A DNA stretch of 64,000 nucleotides from Polynucleobacter brandtiae (lineage in GTDB: Bacteria > Pseudomonadota > Gammaproteobacteria > Burkholderiales > Burkholderiaceae): assembly GCF_002797575.1 (NCBI RefSeq), contig NZ_PGTX01000001.1, forward strand, positions 310,001 to 374,000. Direction: 5' to 3'. Positions 1 through 7,202 of this stretch are shown here, one piece after another. A program made the position numbers and the translations under genes. The first letter of the stretch is position 1, and each line of letters opens with the position of its first letter. The notes beneath the pieces were generated by a model that was not told the DNA's origin, searched no databases, and worked only from the letters and a program-made list of their open reading frames with translations.

Positions 1-258
1 TACTTTGTCCCCATCACAAATACCCGCACCCATCATTGAATCCCCTTGTACGGTAAACATGAAGGTGGCTGGCTTGTTCTGGACTAGGTAGCTATTTAAA
101 TCGAGGCTTTTTTCAGCATAATCGGCGGCCGGACTCGGAAATCCTGCTGAAATGCGGTGACTGAGCAGCGTCAATTCAAAAGTAGAATAGGCTGCTATGC
201 CTTGTGGGGCCTGAGTTAATGTCACTTCTGGAGGGATTGCTTGAGTCGTCATAGTCAT
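1..258 (-). CDS. umuD: UmuD, DNA polymerase V autoproteolytic subunit (partial, 3' end outside window)
   Basis: The 86 visible codons encode the N-terminal part of an S24-family, LexA-like self-cleaving protein. The cleavage-site Ala-Gly pair is at residues 38-39 (SAGFPSP) and the catalytic serine at residue 74 in QGDSMMG; the catalytic lysine lies beyond the window edge. In the family, RecA filaments trigger self-cleavage and UmuD' joins UmuC to form the translesion polymerase Pol V. The start is ATG at 258 or the in-frame ATG at 252, and neither has a clear Shine-Dalgarno. A LexA box sits only 5 bp upstream, so the gene is surely SOS controlled. umuC would be expected to the left, outside the window. 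Confidence 0.88.
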   Translation of the reverse strand, partial: MTMTTQAIPPEVTLTQAPQGIAAYSTFELTLLSHRISAGFPSPAADYAEKSLDLNSYLVQNKPATFMFTVQGDSMMGAGICDGDKV

Positions 259-263
259 TAATA

Positions 264-283
264 TACTGTATGTTTATACAGTA
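264..283 (-). promoter_or_regulatory. LexA (SOS) box of umuD
   Basis: A 20-base palindrome of the form TACTGTA-N6-TACAGTA, matching the LexA consensus CTGT-N8-ACAG. It overlaps a possible -10 element (TATAAA on the minus strand), so LexA bound here would block polymerase directly. Its edge is 5 bp from the first ATG of umuD. Confidence 0.9.
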
Positions 284-437
284 TATGTAAAAACATTAAA
301 AATGACCTAGTTTTTGTTGTTTTGACCCCGGGTAACCCAGCCCTCTACTCGTAAACCCCAAGGTCTTTAGCTACTCAGCGCCCTCATAATGAAATTACAG
401 TATTCCTTCATTCAAAGAAAATAGCTCTAGGAGACCC

Positions 438-1505
438 ATGAAGACTTACCAAATCGCCTCAATTCCAGGTGATGGCATCGGCAAAGAAGTCGTTCCAGAG
501 TGCGAGAAGGTATTAAATGCCTTAAGCAAACAACATCCTGAAGTCGCCTTTGCATTCGAACACTTTGATTGGGGTGGTGACTACTACCGCAAACATGGCG
601 TCATGATGCCAGCTGATGGTCTTGAGCCTTTGCGCACCAAAGATGCCATTTTATTTGGCTCGGCTGGTGATCCTGATATTCCGGATCACATCACACTATG
701 GGGTCTACGCCTTAAGATCTGCCAAGGATTTGATCAATACGCCAATGTCAGGCCTACTCGCATATTGCCCGGTATTGAAAGCCCCCTACGTAATTGCAAG
801 CCCAATCAACTCGACTGGGTCATCGTACGTGAGAACTCGGAAGGCGAATACTCTGGTGTGGGTGGCAGAGCGCACCAAGGGCATCCAATTGAAGTCGCCT
901 CTGATATGAGCATCATGACGCGCGTTGGTGTAGAGCGCGTACAACGCTTTGCATTCCAGTTAGCGCAGTCTCGCCCTCGTAAACATTTAACAGTGATCAC
1001 TAAATCAAATGCCCAGCGCCATGGCATGGTGATGTGGGATGAAATCGCTCGCCTGGTTGCCAAAGACTTTCCGGACGTCACCTGGGACAAGGAGTTGGTT
1101 GATGCAGCTACTGCACGTATGGTCAACCACCCAGAATCCCTTGATACGATTGTTGCAACCAACTTGCATGCTGACGTACTTAGTGACTTGGCGGCTGCAC
1201 TGGCTGGTAGCCTGGGTATTGCGCCCACTGCTAACCTAGATCCCGAGCGTCGCTACCCATCTATGTTCGAACCGATTCATGGGTCCGCATTTGACATCAT
1301 GGGCAAAGGACTTGCCAATCCCATCGGTACCTTTTGGTCAGCAGTCATGATGCTCGATTTCTTAGGTGAAAAAGAGCTTGCTAAAAAGCTCATGAAAGCT
1401 ATCGAAGCAGTCACTGCAAACCCCAAATTACATACTCGTGACTTAGGGGGTACCGCCATGATGAGTGATGTCACTAATGCAGTTATTGAGGAGATTTCCA
1501 AATGA
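438..1505 (+). CDS. ttuC: Tartrate / D-malate-type dehydrogenase (isopropylmalate dehydrogenase family)
   Basis: This 355-residue protein belongs to the beta-decarboxylating dehydrogenase family (IPMDH/ICDH/TDH). The N-terminal GDGIGKEVVPE motif, the RENSEGEYSG substrate loop near residues 130-140 and the C-terminal EPIHGSAFDIMGKGLANPIGT segment are all present. Length and the 'WGGDYYRKHG...MPADGLE' region fit tartrate dehydrogenase/D-malate dehydrogenase (TtuC/DmlA) better than LeuB. The likely reaction is NAD-dependent oxidation of tartrate or D-malate with metal cofactors. A GGAGA Shine-Dalgarno precedes the ATG. Its stop overlaps the start of a Bug binding protein, which suggests that uptake and oxidation of a hydroxy-diacid are linked. 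Exact substrate is inferred. Confidence 0.82.
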   Translation: MKTYQIASIPGDGIGKEVVPECEKVLNALSKQHPEVAFAFEHFDWGGDYYRKHGVMMPADGLEPLRTKDAILFGSAGDPDIPDHITLWGLRLKICQGFDQYANVRPTRILPGIESPLRNCKPNQLDWVIVRENSEGEYSGVGGRAHQGHPIEVASDMSIMTRVGVERVQRFAFQLAQSRPRKHLTVITKSNAQRHGMVMWDEIARLVAKDFPDVTWDKELVDAATARMVNHPESLDTIVATNLHADVLSDLAAALAGSLGIAPTANLDPERRYPSMFEPIHGSAFDIMGKGLANPIGTFWSAVMMLDFLGEKELAKKLMKAIEAVTANPKLHTRDLGGTAMMSDVTNAVIEEISK

Positions 1506-2452
1506 AGCTATATACATTAATTAAGGCTATCGCACTCTCATTTAGCATCATCTCAGCAGTGAGTGCCCAGCCATTCCCAGATAAAACCATCCAATACATC
1601 ATTCCATTTCCGCCCGCAGGCGAATCTGATTTAGTGGCACGCTATCAAGCGGATATCTCTGCTAAGAAGTTTAAACAGCCTATGGTGGTTATGAATCGTG
1701 CCGGCGCTGGTGGTGCACTTGTCTGGAGCGCTCTGAACACCTACCCAGCTGACGGCACCACAGTAGTGGGTGTTAATATCCCCCATATCATCTTGCAACC
1801 ACTGCAAGAGGGCATTCAGTACAAGACTGATGATATTAGTGCGATCTACTATTATCACTTCACACCTGATGCGCTGATGGTCTCAGCGGATAGTCCATAT
1901 AAAACCTATCAAGAATTTATTGCTGCCGCTAAAAAAGAGCCCGGAAAACTCAATCTTGCTGGATCGGCACAATACTCAGCCAACCATATGGCAGTAGAAC
2001 GTTTAAATAAGTTGGCTGGTGTCAAAATTAATTACGTCCCCTTTAAAGGAACGGGCGATTTAATCACTGCCCTGATTGGAATGCATGTGGATGGGGCAAT
2101 GGGTTACTTACCACTAGCTATTCAACAAAAAAGCAAAGTGCGCACCCTCGCTATTGCTACTGAAAAGCGTAACCCAGCTCTACCAGATGTCCCTACCTTT
2201 AAAGAGCTGGGCTTAAATTGGGTGGATGGCGCCTATCGCGGTGTTGCGGTACCGAAGTCCACACCATTGATCTTGCAGCAAAGGATGTCAGACTACTTTG
2301 CACAGCTCAATGCTGATCCAGAAACCAAGAAAAAGCTGGAGGATTCAGGATTTGTCATTGTGGATGTTCCCTTAGCAAAAATGCCCGCTTTTATGAAAGA
2401 GAAAATTCCTCAGGCAATGGACGATGCCAAGAATGCAGGAATGATCAAGTAG
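1502..2452 (+). CDS. Bug/TctC-family tripartite tricarboxylate transporter substrate-binding protein
   Basis: A 316-residue periplasmic binding protein with a cleavable signal peptide (about residues 1-22, ending SAVSAQ). It has the Bug-family features: 'FPDKTIQYIIPFPPAGESD' at the mature N-terminus, GAGGA near residue 68, 'YVPFKGTGD' near 180 and 'KRNPALPDVPTFKELG' near 225. The family binds carboxylates such as citrate, malate or aromatic acids for a TctAB membrane pump. No tctA or tctB gene is in the window. Its ATG overlaps the TGA of the dehydrogenase (ATGA), so the two genes are translationally coupled. I infer a tartrate- or malate-like ligand from that neighbour. Confidence 0.87.
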   Translation: MKLYTLIKAIALSFSIISAVSAQPFPDKTIQYIIPFPPAGESDLVARYQADISAKKFKQPMVVMNRAGAGGALVWSALNTYPADGTTVVGVNIPHIILQPLQEGIQYKTDDISAIYYYHFTPDALMVSADSPYKTYQEFIAAAKKEPGKLNLAGSAQYSANHMAVERLNKLAGVKINYVPFKGTGDLITALIGMHVDGAMGYLPLAIQQKSKVRTLAIATEKRNPALPDVPTFKELGLNWVDGAYRGVAVPKSTPLILQQRMSDYFAQLNADPETKKKLEDSGFVIVDVPLAKMPAFMKEKIPQAMDDAKNAGMIK

Positions 2453-2499
2453 CGCTGCTATTGCATTGCTCAGTCTCTTGAGCGCACAGCTAAGCAATA

Positions 2500-2534
2500 A
2501 AAAAATAAGCCCTCTAATTCAGGGCTTATTTTTT
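2500..2534. terminator. Bidirectional intrinsic terminator
   Basis: A 13-bp perfect stem with a 7-base loop (arms 2501-2513 and 2521-2533), with an A-run on the left and a T-run on the right. It can end transcripts from both sides: the ttuC-Bug pair from the left and the leftward TPR gene from the right. Confidence 0.85.
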
Positions 2535-2569
2535 GAGGGGACCGAGTAACTTATTTGCTCGCTTAGCTT

Positions 2570-2698
2570 TCAGCAAAAAGCAAAAGCGAGGATAGCTGGA
2601 TCATCTAAAAATGCATGAGAGGTGTAAATGCTTGCTCGATACAACCAAGCATGCCCTACTTCAATCATTTCGGGCCAATGGCGCATTAATGCAGTCAC
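2570..2698 (-). CDS. Possible small hypothetical protein (42 aa, GTG start)
   Basis: A short reading frame starts with GTG two bases after the stop codon of the upstream TPR gene and ends before the shared terminator. It has a protein-like composition, with several Trp, Tyr, His and acidic residues (for example HWPEMIEVGHAWLY). There is no good Shine-Dalgarno; translation could come from reinitiation after the TPR gene, or from the internal ATG at codon 5. I do not recognise it. It could equally be a decayed gene fragment or chance. Confidence 0.25.
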   Translation of the reverse strand: MTALMRHWPEMIEVGHAWLYRASIYTSHAFLDDPAILAFAFC

Positions 2699-2700
2699 CC

Positions 2701-3552
2701 TTAGACGTCGCTCATAAAATCGCCGCCGCCATTGTCATCCCATGAGCTTGCGCCACCATCATCCCAAGAGCTAGTATCGCGAACTCCAAAATTAGGATCC
2801 ATGGATGCTGGGCCGCCCACTTGACTCATATTTGAGTTACCAGCATGATCTGCTCCGGAATTACCATTGCTATGCCCACCAAATAAATTGCTAGCCAAAG
2901 CTTGGCCTGCATACATACCAGCACCTAATGCAGCACCAGTTGCTAAGCTACCCATTAAGCCGCCACCCATACCCGCTGCCGGGGTACCAGGAGCACTAGG
3001 GTAGCCTGGGCCACCAGGACCAGCGGGATAAGGAGCGGGTCCGCCTGACGCACCAGAGTAAGCAGCACTTGGGGCGTTATAGACTTGAACCGCATTTTTA
3101 GCGCGACGCTTCATCACAATGACGATACCCACGATCAAAATTGCAATCAAACCCCAAAAAATGGGATTGCTAAAAATTGATGCTGGGTTAGCGCTTGTTG
3201 CAATAGATGGAGCGCCAGTAGCCAATTGCGCCTGCAGTTTTTGTACAGACTCTGTTTTAACAAAAGGCAAGCCAGGAGCTAAATTTTCCGCTTTAACGAA
3301 ATAGCTGCGCGCTAACTCGAGCTTACCTTCTTTTAGGTAAAGCTCAGCAGCCACATAGTTCGCTTTCGCGCTATTGGGATGGTTTTGCAGAACCTCTTTC
3401 ATCATGGCGCCGGCCTTAGCCATCTGCCCAGACTGAATGGCTTGATAAACCTCAGGCAGCGTTGCTTCGGCAAACGCGGCATTGCTAGTCAGCAATACTG
3501 TTGCGGCAAATATGCCAACTAGTACATTAATAAGCTTGTGCATTTTCATCAT
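2701..3552 (-). CDS. TPR-containing single-pass membrane protein with Gly-rich tail
   Basis: This 283-residue protein is not a recognised named family. It starts with a signal peptide (residues 1-28, ending NAAFAEA). A tetratricopeptide-like helical region follows at about 30-100 ('NHPNSAKANYVAAELYLKEGKLELARSYF' is a canonical TPR spacing). One transmembrane helix lies at about 130-147, followed by KRRAK. A Gly/Pro/Ala-rich stretch comes next, and the C-terminus has two SSWDDGG/SSWDDNG repeats. It probably sits in the inner membrane with its TPR part in the periplasm, as a scaffold. It lies alone between the shared terminator and the helicase gene. Function unknown. Confidence 0.7.
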   Translation of the reverse strand: MMKMHKLINVLVGIFAATVLLTSNAAFAEATLPEVYQAIQSGQMAKAGAMMKEVLQNHPNSAKANYVAAELYLKEGKLELARSYFVKAENLAPGLPFVKTESVQKLQAQLATGAPSIATSANPASIFSNPIFWGLIAILIVGIVIVMKRRAKNAVQVYNAPSAAYSGASGGPAPYPAGPGGPGYPSAPGTPAAGMGGGLMGSLATGAALGAGMYAGQALASNLFGGHSNGNSGADHAGNSNMSQVGGPASMDPNFGVRDTSSWDDGGASSWDDNGGGDFMSDV

Positions 3553-3662
3553 GATTCCTTGTGAGATATTGCCTACAGATTTTGATTATCCCCAGTTTGG
3601 GTATTTTTGCTAATCCATACATATATAAGGGCTTTTAGGGCGATTTCAAGAGGCTGAAATAC

Positions 3663-6600
3663 CTAATTCACCTCTTTAATACTGCCTGCAGAAGAAATTA
3701 AGTAGGCTTTATTAGGTTTATCTTTTCTAATGCGTGATAACTCCTTTTGATAGCCCTGTAATTGTTTGCGGTATTTTTCATATTGCTCACTATCCGCTTC
3801 TGGAATGGTGAGCTTGTAATCTAGAATAGCCAAGTGGTCTTTAAACTCTACAACACGATCTATCCGATAACTCTTGCCATCTTCAGAGGCGATGTCAATC
3901 TCATTCCAAGCCTGAATCCATTCGCCTGACGTAAAGTAACGCTGCAACTCTGGCGCCTCTAACACCTGATGTACACGCTCCAATAATTTTTGGGCGCCGG
4001 CATGAGTGATACCCAGCCAATTCATCAGCTCTTGCTCTTTGGGTTGTTGCTGACTCTGCATATGCGCGATGGGTGCATCTCCAGACTGGGGGGTGAGGAA
4101 CTGCAAAAGCTTATGAAAGTGGATGCCCTCCTCTAGAATTTCTGGATCAAGCGCTGGTAGTCCCTGCTCCTGCGTTTGCGTTTTTTCTAGCGCCAAAGAG
4201 CCGCTCTCGATTTTGCTCAGATGGGCTAGATGGCCTTGCTGAGCAAGATCCCACTCAATCTGAAAATGATCCATCTTAAAAGGCATACTTCCTAGCACTG
4301 CCTTAGTCTGAGAAAATGCATCTAAAGGAGCCGCTTGATTAAAGTCCGAAGGATCCATCATCTGTACGCCAGCAGAAAGTGCCCTGCCGTACCAAGAGCG
4401 CTCATTAACTCCCGTGTTAGCTCTACTTTTCACGCCGCTGAACCATAACCCTTGCTTGGCCCTTGTCATGGCGACGTAAAGTAAATTCCAATTTTCATTT
4501 TGACTTACTTCATTCTCTTTTTGAAAGATGGTCTTGCGTATACCAGTCAGTGACCTGGAGGTGTAGAGAGAAAGATGGCTTGGACTACCTTCTTCTGGAG
4601 ACCAATCGAGTAGCACACCTCGATGAGGCGCCTTCCACTCAGTGTTATTAGCGTCGAGCAAAATAACAAAGGGGGCCTCTAGACCCTTAGCGCCATGAAT
4701 GGTCATCACCCTTACGCGCTTATGCTGGTCCTCTTCCGACATGTCGCTGTTAACGTCGACCTCACCAATGTCCTCATTAGACTCTGCTTCCGCTTCAAGT
4801 CCTACATCCCCCTCATCGGGAGTTTCATCAACATCGCCACGACGCATCGTATTGATCTGGTCAATAAAGCGACTTAAGCTAGGATAGCGGCCGCCATCTT
4901 GATTTAAAGCAAGCTCTAAAAAGGCATCTAAATTTGCCAGTACCTGAGCACGCGCTAAATTTTGAACGGCAATAGCATAGTGAACACGCAAATTACTTTC
5001 GCTATAAATTAAATCTAACAGATCGTGAACCGGTAAAACTTCGCCCAAATTACGCCAATGCTCCAAATAACGTGCCGCTTTTTGAGTTTGTGGATTTTGA
5101 CAAGCCTGCAACGCATCCCACCATGAGGAAAATGGGGTATCTGGATCACCCATGTTCATACTGAGCGCCTGCATCTGGGTTTCCGTAAAGCTAAAAATAG
5201 GACTTCTCAGCACTTGAGCTAAAGGCAAATCATGTCTTGGAGAAACTAAGACTGTCAACAATGCCACCAGATCATCAATCTCTAATGTGTTTAGAAGCCC
5301 CCCCAGGCGTGAGCTGTCATACGCCAAGCCTGCCTCACGTAATGCCCTCTCAAACTGCGGTAAATACTGACGGCGCTTTACCAATAAGATGAAATCACTA
5401 CCCCTAGCTGGCCGCCAATATTCTTTGCCATCCTTCTTATCTACTACTGAGCGTGTCGCCATAATGTGATGAATGAGACGCCCCACCTGCTGACCCTCCT
5501 CATAGCGCTGTCTTACGCTCAGCGTTTGACCAGAGTCCTCTATCGCATTATCAAATGCCGAGCCGATGCGTTCGGGCTGCTCCTGCTCTACTCGCTCAAT
5601 TAAGGGTAGTAGCTGGGCTTCGCCTTGACTTGAATAATTGGTATCCGGGGTTGATAGTGAAGGCGCTGCCCACGTAGTAGCTTGCTTTACATACTCATAG
5701 CTAGGTGGTAGCGCCCCAGCTAAAAAGAGAGCATTTACTGTATTGTTAATGGCTGGTGCATTTCTGCGAGTCTTATTTTGATACAAAGGCTTAGCATTAA
5801 GCTTGGCAATGAGAAAGGCTCTGGCACTACTAAACAATCGAGGATCAGCACGGCGAAAGCGATAAATAGATTGCTTGGGGTCGCCCACAATAAATACGCT
5901 TGGCATCGAACCATCATCGCCATAACCATCCAACCAGGAGCGCAAGATCTGCCACTGCAAGGGATTCGTATCCTGAAACTCATCAATTAAAATATGACTG
6001 TACTTGGCATCTAAACGCGCCTGAAGATACGCGGCATGCGCTGGATCTGCCATTAACTGACTAACGCCAATTTCTAAATCATCAAAGTCACGCACTCGCA
6101 TAGACTCTTTTGTTTTTGCCGTATGGGTCAGCATCGCTTGACTCATCGCAAACCAAGCATCATTGAGCCGCCAAATCAATTGCTCACCTTGCCAAGCAAA
6201 CAGCGCTTCAAATGCCTGAACCCAATCATTACGAATGGCTGTAATAATTGCTGGATCACCGCCAGACTTAGTGAGGTATCTGAGCATCGGCGCAGAAGTG
6301 CTAGCAATATCGGCTAAGGGCGATTGTTTTTGTGTCAGAAAAAGAGTCTGCCACTCATCGACCATTTCCATCACTGATTTTCCAGTACGCCAAAACTCTA
6401 TTGCTTTTTCAATAATAGGCACGCGGCCTTTTTGGGTGGCAGTACCATTGCTAAAGCATATTAAAAGAAGTTCTAAATTCTCTTTGGTTTGCGATTGCTG
6501 CCAAAAAAATTCCAATGGATTAGGCTTATGAAGATCAGGAAGGCATTGTTCTAAATTTGCAATCGCGGTCATTCCTTGGGCATGGCAAGCATCCTGAAAG

Positions 6601-7202
6601 AATATCCATGCACCCCGTTGTTTAAATAGGCTGTAATTACCCATTAAGAATTTTTGAGTTTCACTAGCCCCGAACTCTGCTAACAAAACGTCATAGTGAC
6701 TTTTAAGATGAGAAGGCAAATCTCCCCACCAATCTTCCATACACTCTTCCTGAAGACGTTTGACGTCTTCCCGCAAGCTAAATCCCGGCTGAACATCAGC
6801 AGAAACAGGCGCCGCTCCTAGCAATCGACCAAACCAACCATGAAAGGTGTCGATCACAATCGCTTGTGGACTGGCCAAGACTTTTAAATAGAGCGCCCTT
6901 GCTTCTGGAAGTAACTTGAGGGCCTGTTGCTCGCTCAGACCTCGATTAGTCAACTCCTTCATTAGGGTTGCATCGTCACTTGTTGAGAATTCCTCAAGCA
7001 AACCATAGAGACGATCGCGCATCTCTTGGGCGGCTTTGCGCGTAAAAGTCAATGCCAAGATCTCTTGAGGTTTTGCACCAGCCAATAAGAGTCGAATCAT
7101 CCTAGCGACTAATAGCCAAGTCTTACCGCTACCCGCACAAGCGGAAACGATGACGGAGTTTTGTGGGTTACAAGCTATGGCGTAATCAAAATCTTCGCTC
7201 AC
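3663..7202 (-). CDS. addA: AddA-like UvrD-family helicase/nuclease
   Basis: A large protein (about 1179 aa) with all the superfamily 1A helicase motifs: Walker A SACAGSGKT near residue 25, LTFTRKAA (Ia), ILIDEFQDT (II), VGDPKQSIYRFRRAD (III), VMTIHGAKGLE (V) and LLYVAMTRAK (VI). A C-terminal PD-(D/E)XK nuclease follows, with the catalytic Asp, LDYK and QLQGYQ elements. This is the AddA/RecB-like architecture for processing double-strand breaks. The start chosen is GTG at 7202: it overlaps the TGA of the upstream gene as GTGA and has an AGGAAGG Shine-Dalgarno 7 bases upstream. An ATG at 7247 is possible but would lie 48 bp inside the upstream gene. It forms an operon with the AddB-like gene. 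It could also be named simply UvrD-helicase domain protein. Confidence 0.85.
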   Translation of the reverse strand: MSEDFDYAIACNPQNSVIVSACAGSGKTWLLVARMIRLLLAGAKPQEILALTFTRKAAQEMRDRLYGLLEEFSTSDDATLMKELTNRGLSEQQALKLLPEARALYLKVLASPQAIVIDTFHGWFGRLLGAAPVSADVQPGFSLREDVKRLQEECMEDWWGDLPSHLKSHYDVLLAEFGASETQKFLMGNYSLFKQRGAWIFFQDACHAQGMTAIANLEQCLPDLHKPNPLEFFWQQSQTKENLELLLICFSNGTATQKGRVPIIEKAIEFWRTGKSVMEMVDEWQTLFLTQKQSPLADIASTSAPMLRYLTKSGGDPAIITAIRNDWVQAFEALFAWQGEQLIWRLNDAWFAMSQAMLTHTAKTKESMRVRDFDDLEIGVSQLMADPAHAAYLQARLDAKYSHILIDEFQDTNPLQWQILRSWLDGYGDDGSMPSVFIVGDPKQSIYRFRRADPRLFSSARAFLIAKLNAKPLYQNKTRRNAPAINNTVNALFLAGALPPSYEYVKQATTWAAPSLSTPDTNYSSQGEAQLLPLIERVEQEQPERIGSAFDNAIEDSGQTLSVRQRYEEGQQVGRLIHHIMATRSVVDKKDGKEYWRPARGSDFILLVKRRQYLPQFERALREAGLAYDSSRLGGLLNTLEIDDLVALLTVLVSPRHDLPLAQVLRSPIFSFTETQMQALSMNMGDPDTPFSSWWDALQACQNPQTQKAARYLEHWRNLGEVLPVHDLLDLIYSESNLRVHYAIAVQNLARAQVLANLDAFLELALNQDGGRYPSLSRFIDQINTMRRGDVDETPDEGDVGLEAEAESNEDIGEVDVNSDMSEEDQHKRVRVMTIHGAKGLEAPFVILLDANNTEWKAPHRGVLLDWSPEEGSPSHLSLYTSRSLTGIRKTIFQKENEVSQNENWNLLYVAMTRAKQGLWFSGVKSRANTGVNERSWYGRALSAGVQMMDPSDFNQAAPLDAFSQTKAVLGSMPFKMDHFQIEWDLAQQGHLAHLSKIESGSLALEKTQTQEQGLPALDPEILEEGIHFHKLLQFLTPQSGDAPIAHMQSQQQPKEQELMNWLGITHAGAQKLLERVHQVLEAPELQRYFTSGEWIQAWNEIDIASEDGKSYRIDRVVEFKDHLAILDYKLTIPEADSEQYEKYRKQLQGYQKELSRIRKDKPNKAYLISSAGSIKEVN

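Noticed and set aside
806-1228. Long reading frame opposite to the tartrate/malate-type dehydrogenase gene
   Set aside because: It lies wholly inside a clear conserved gene on the other strand, has no family signature and no Shine-Dalgarno.
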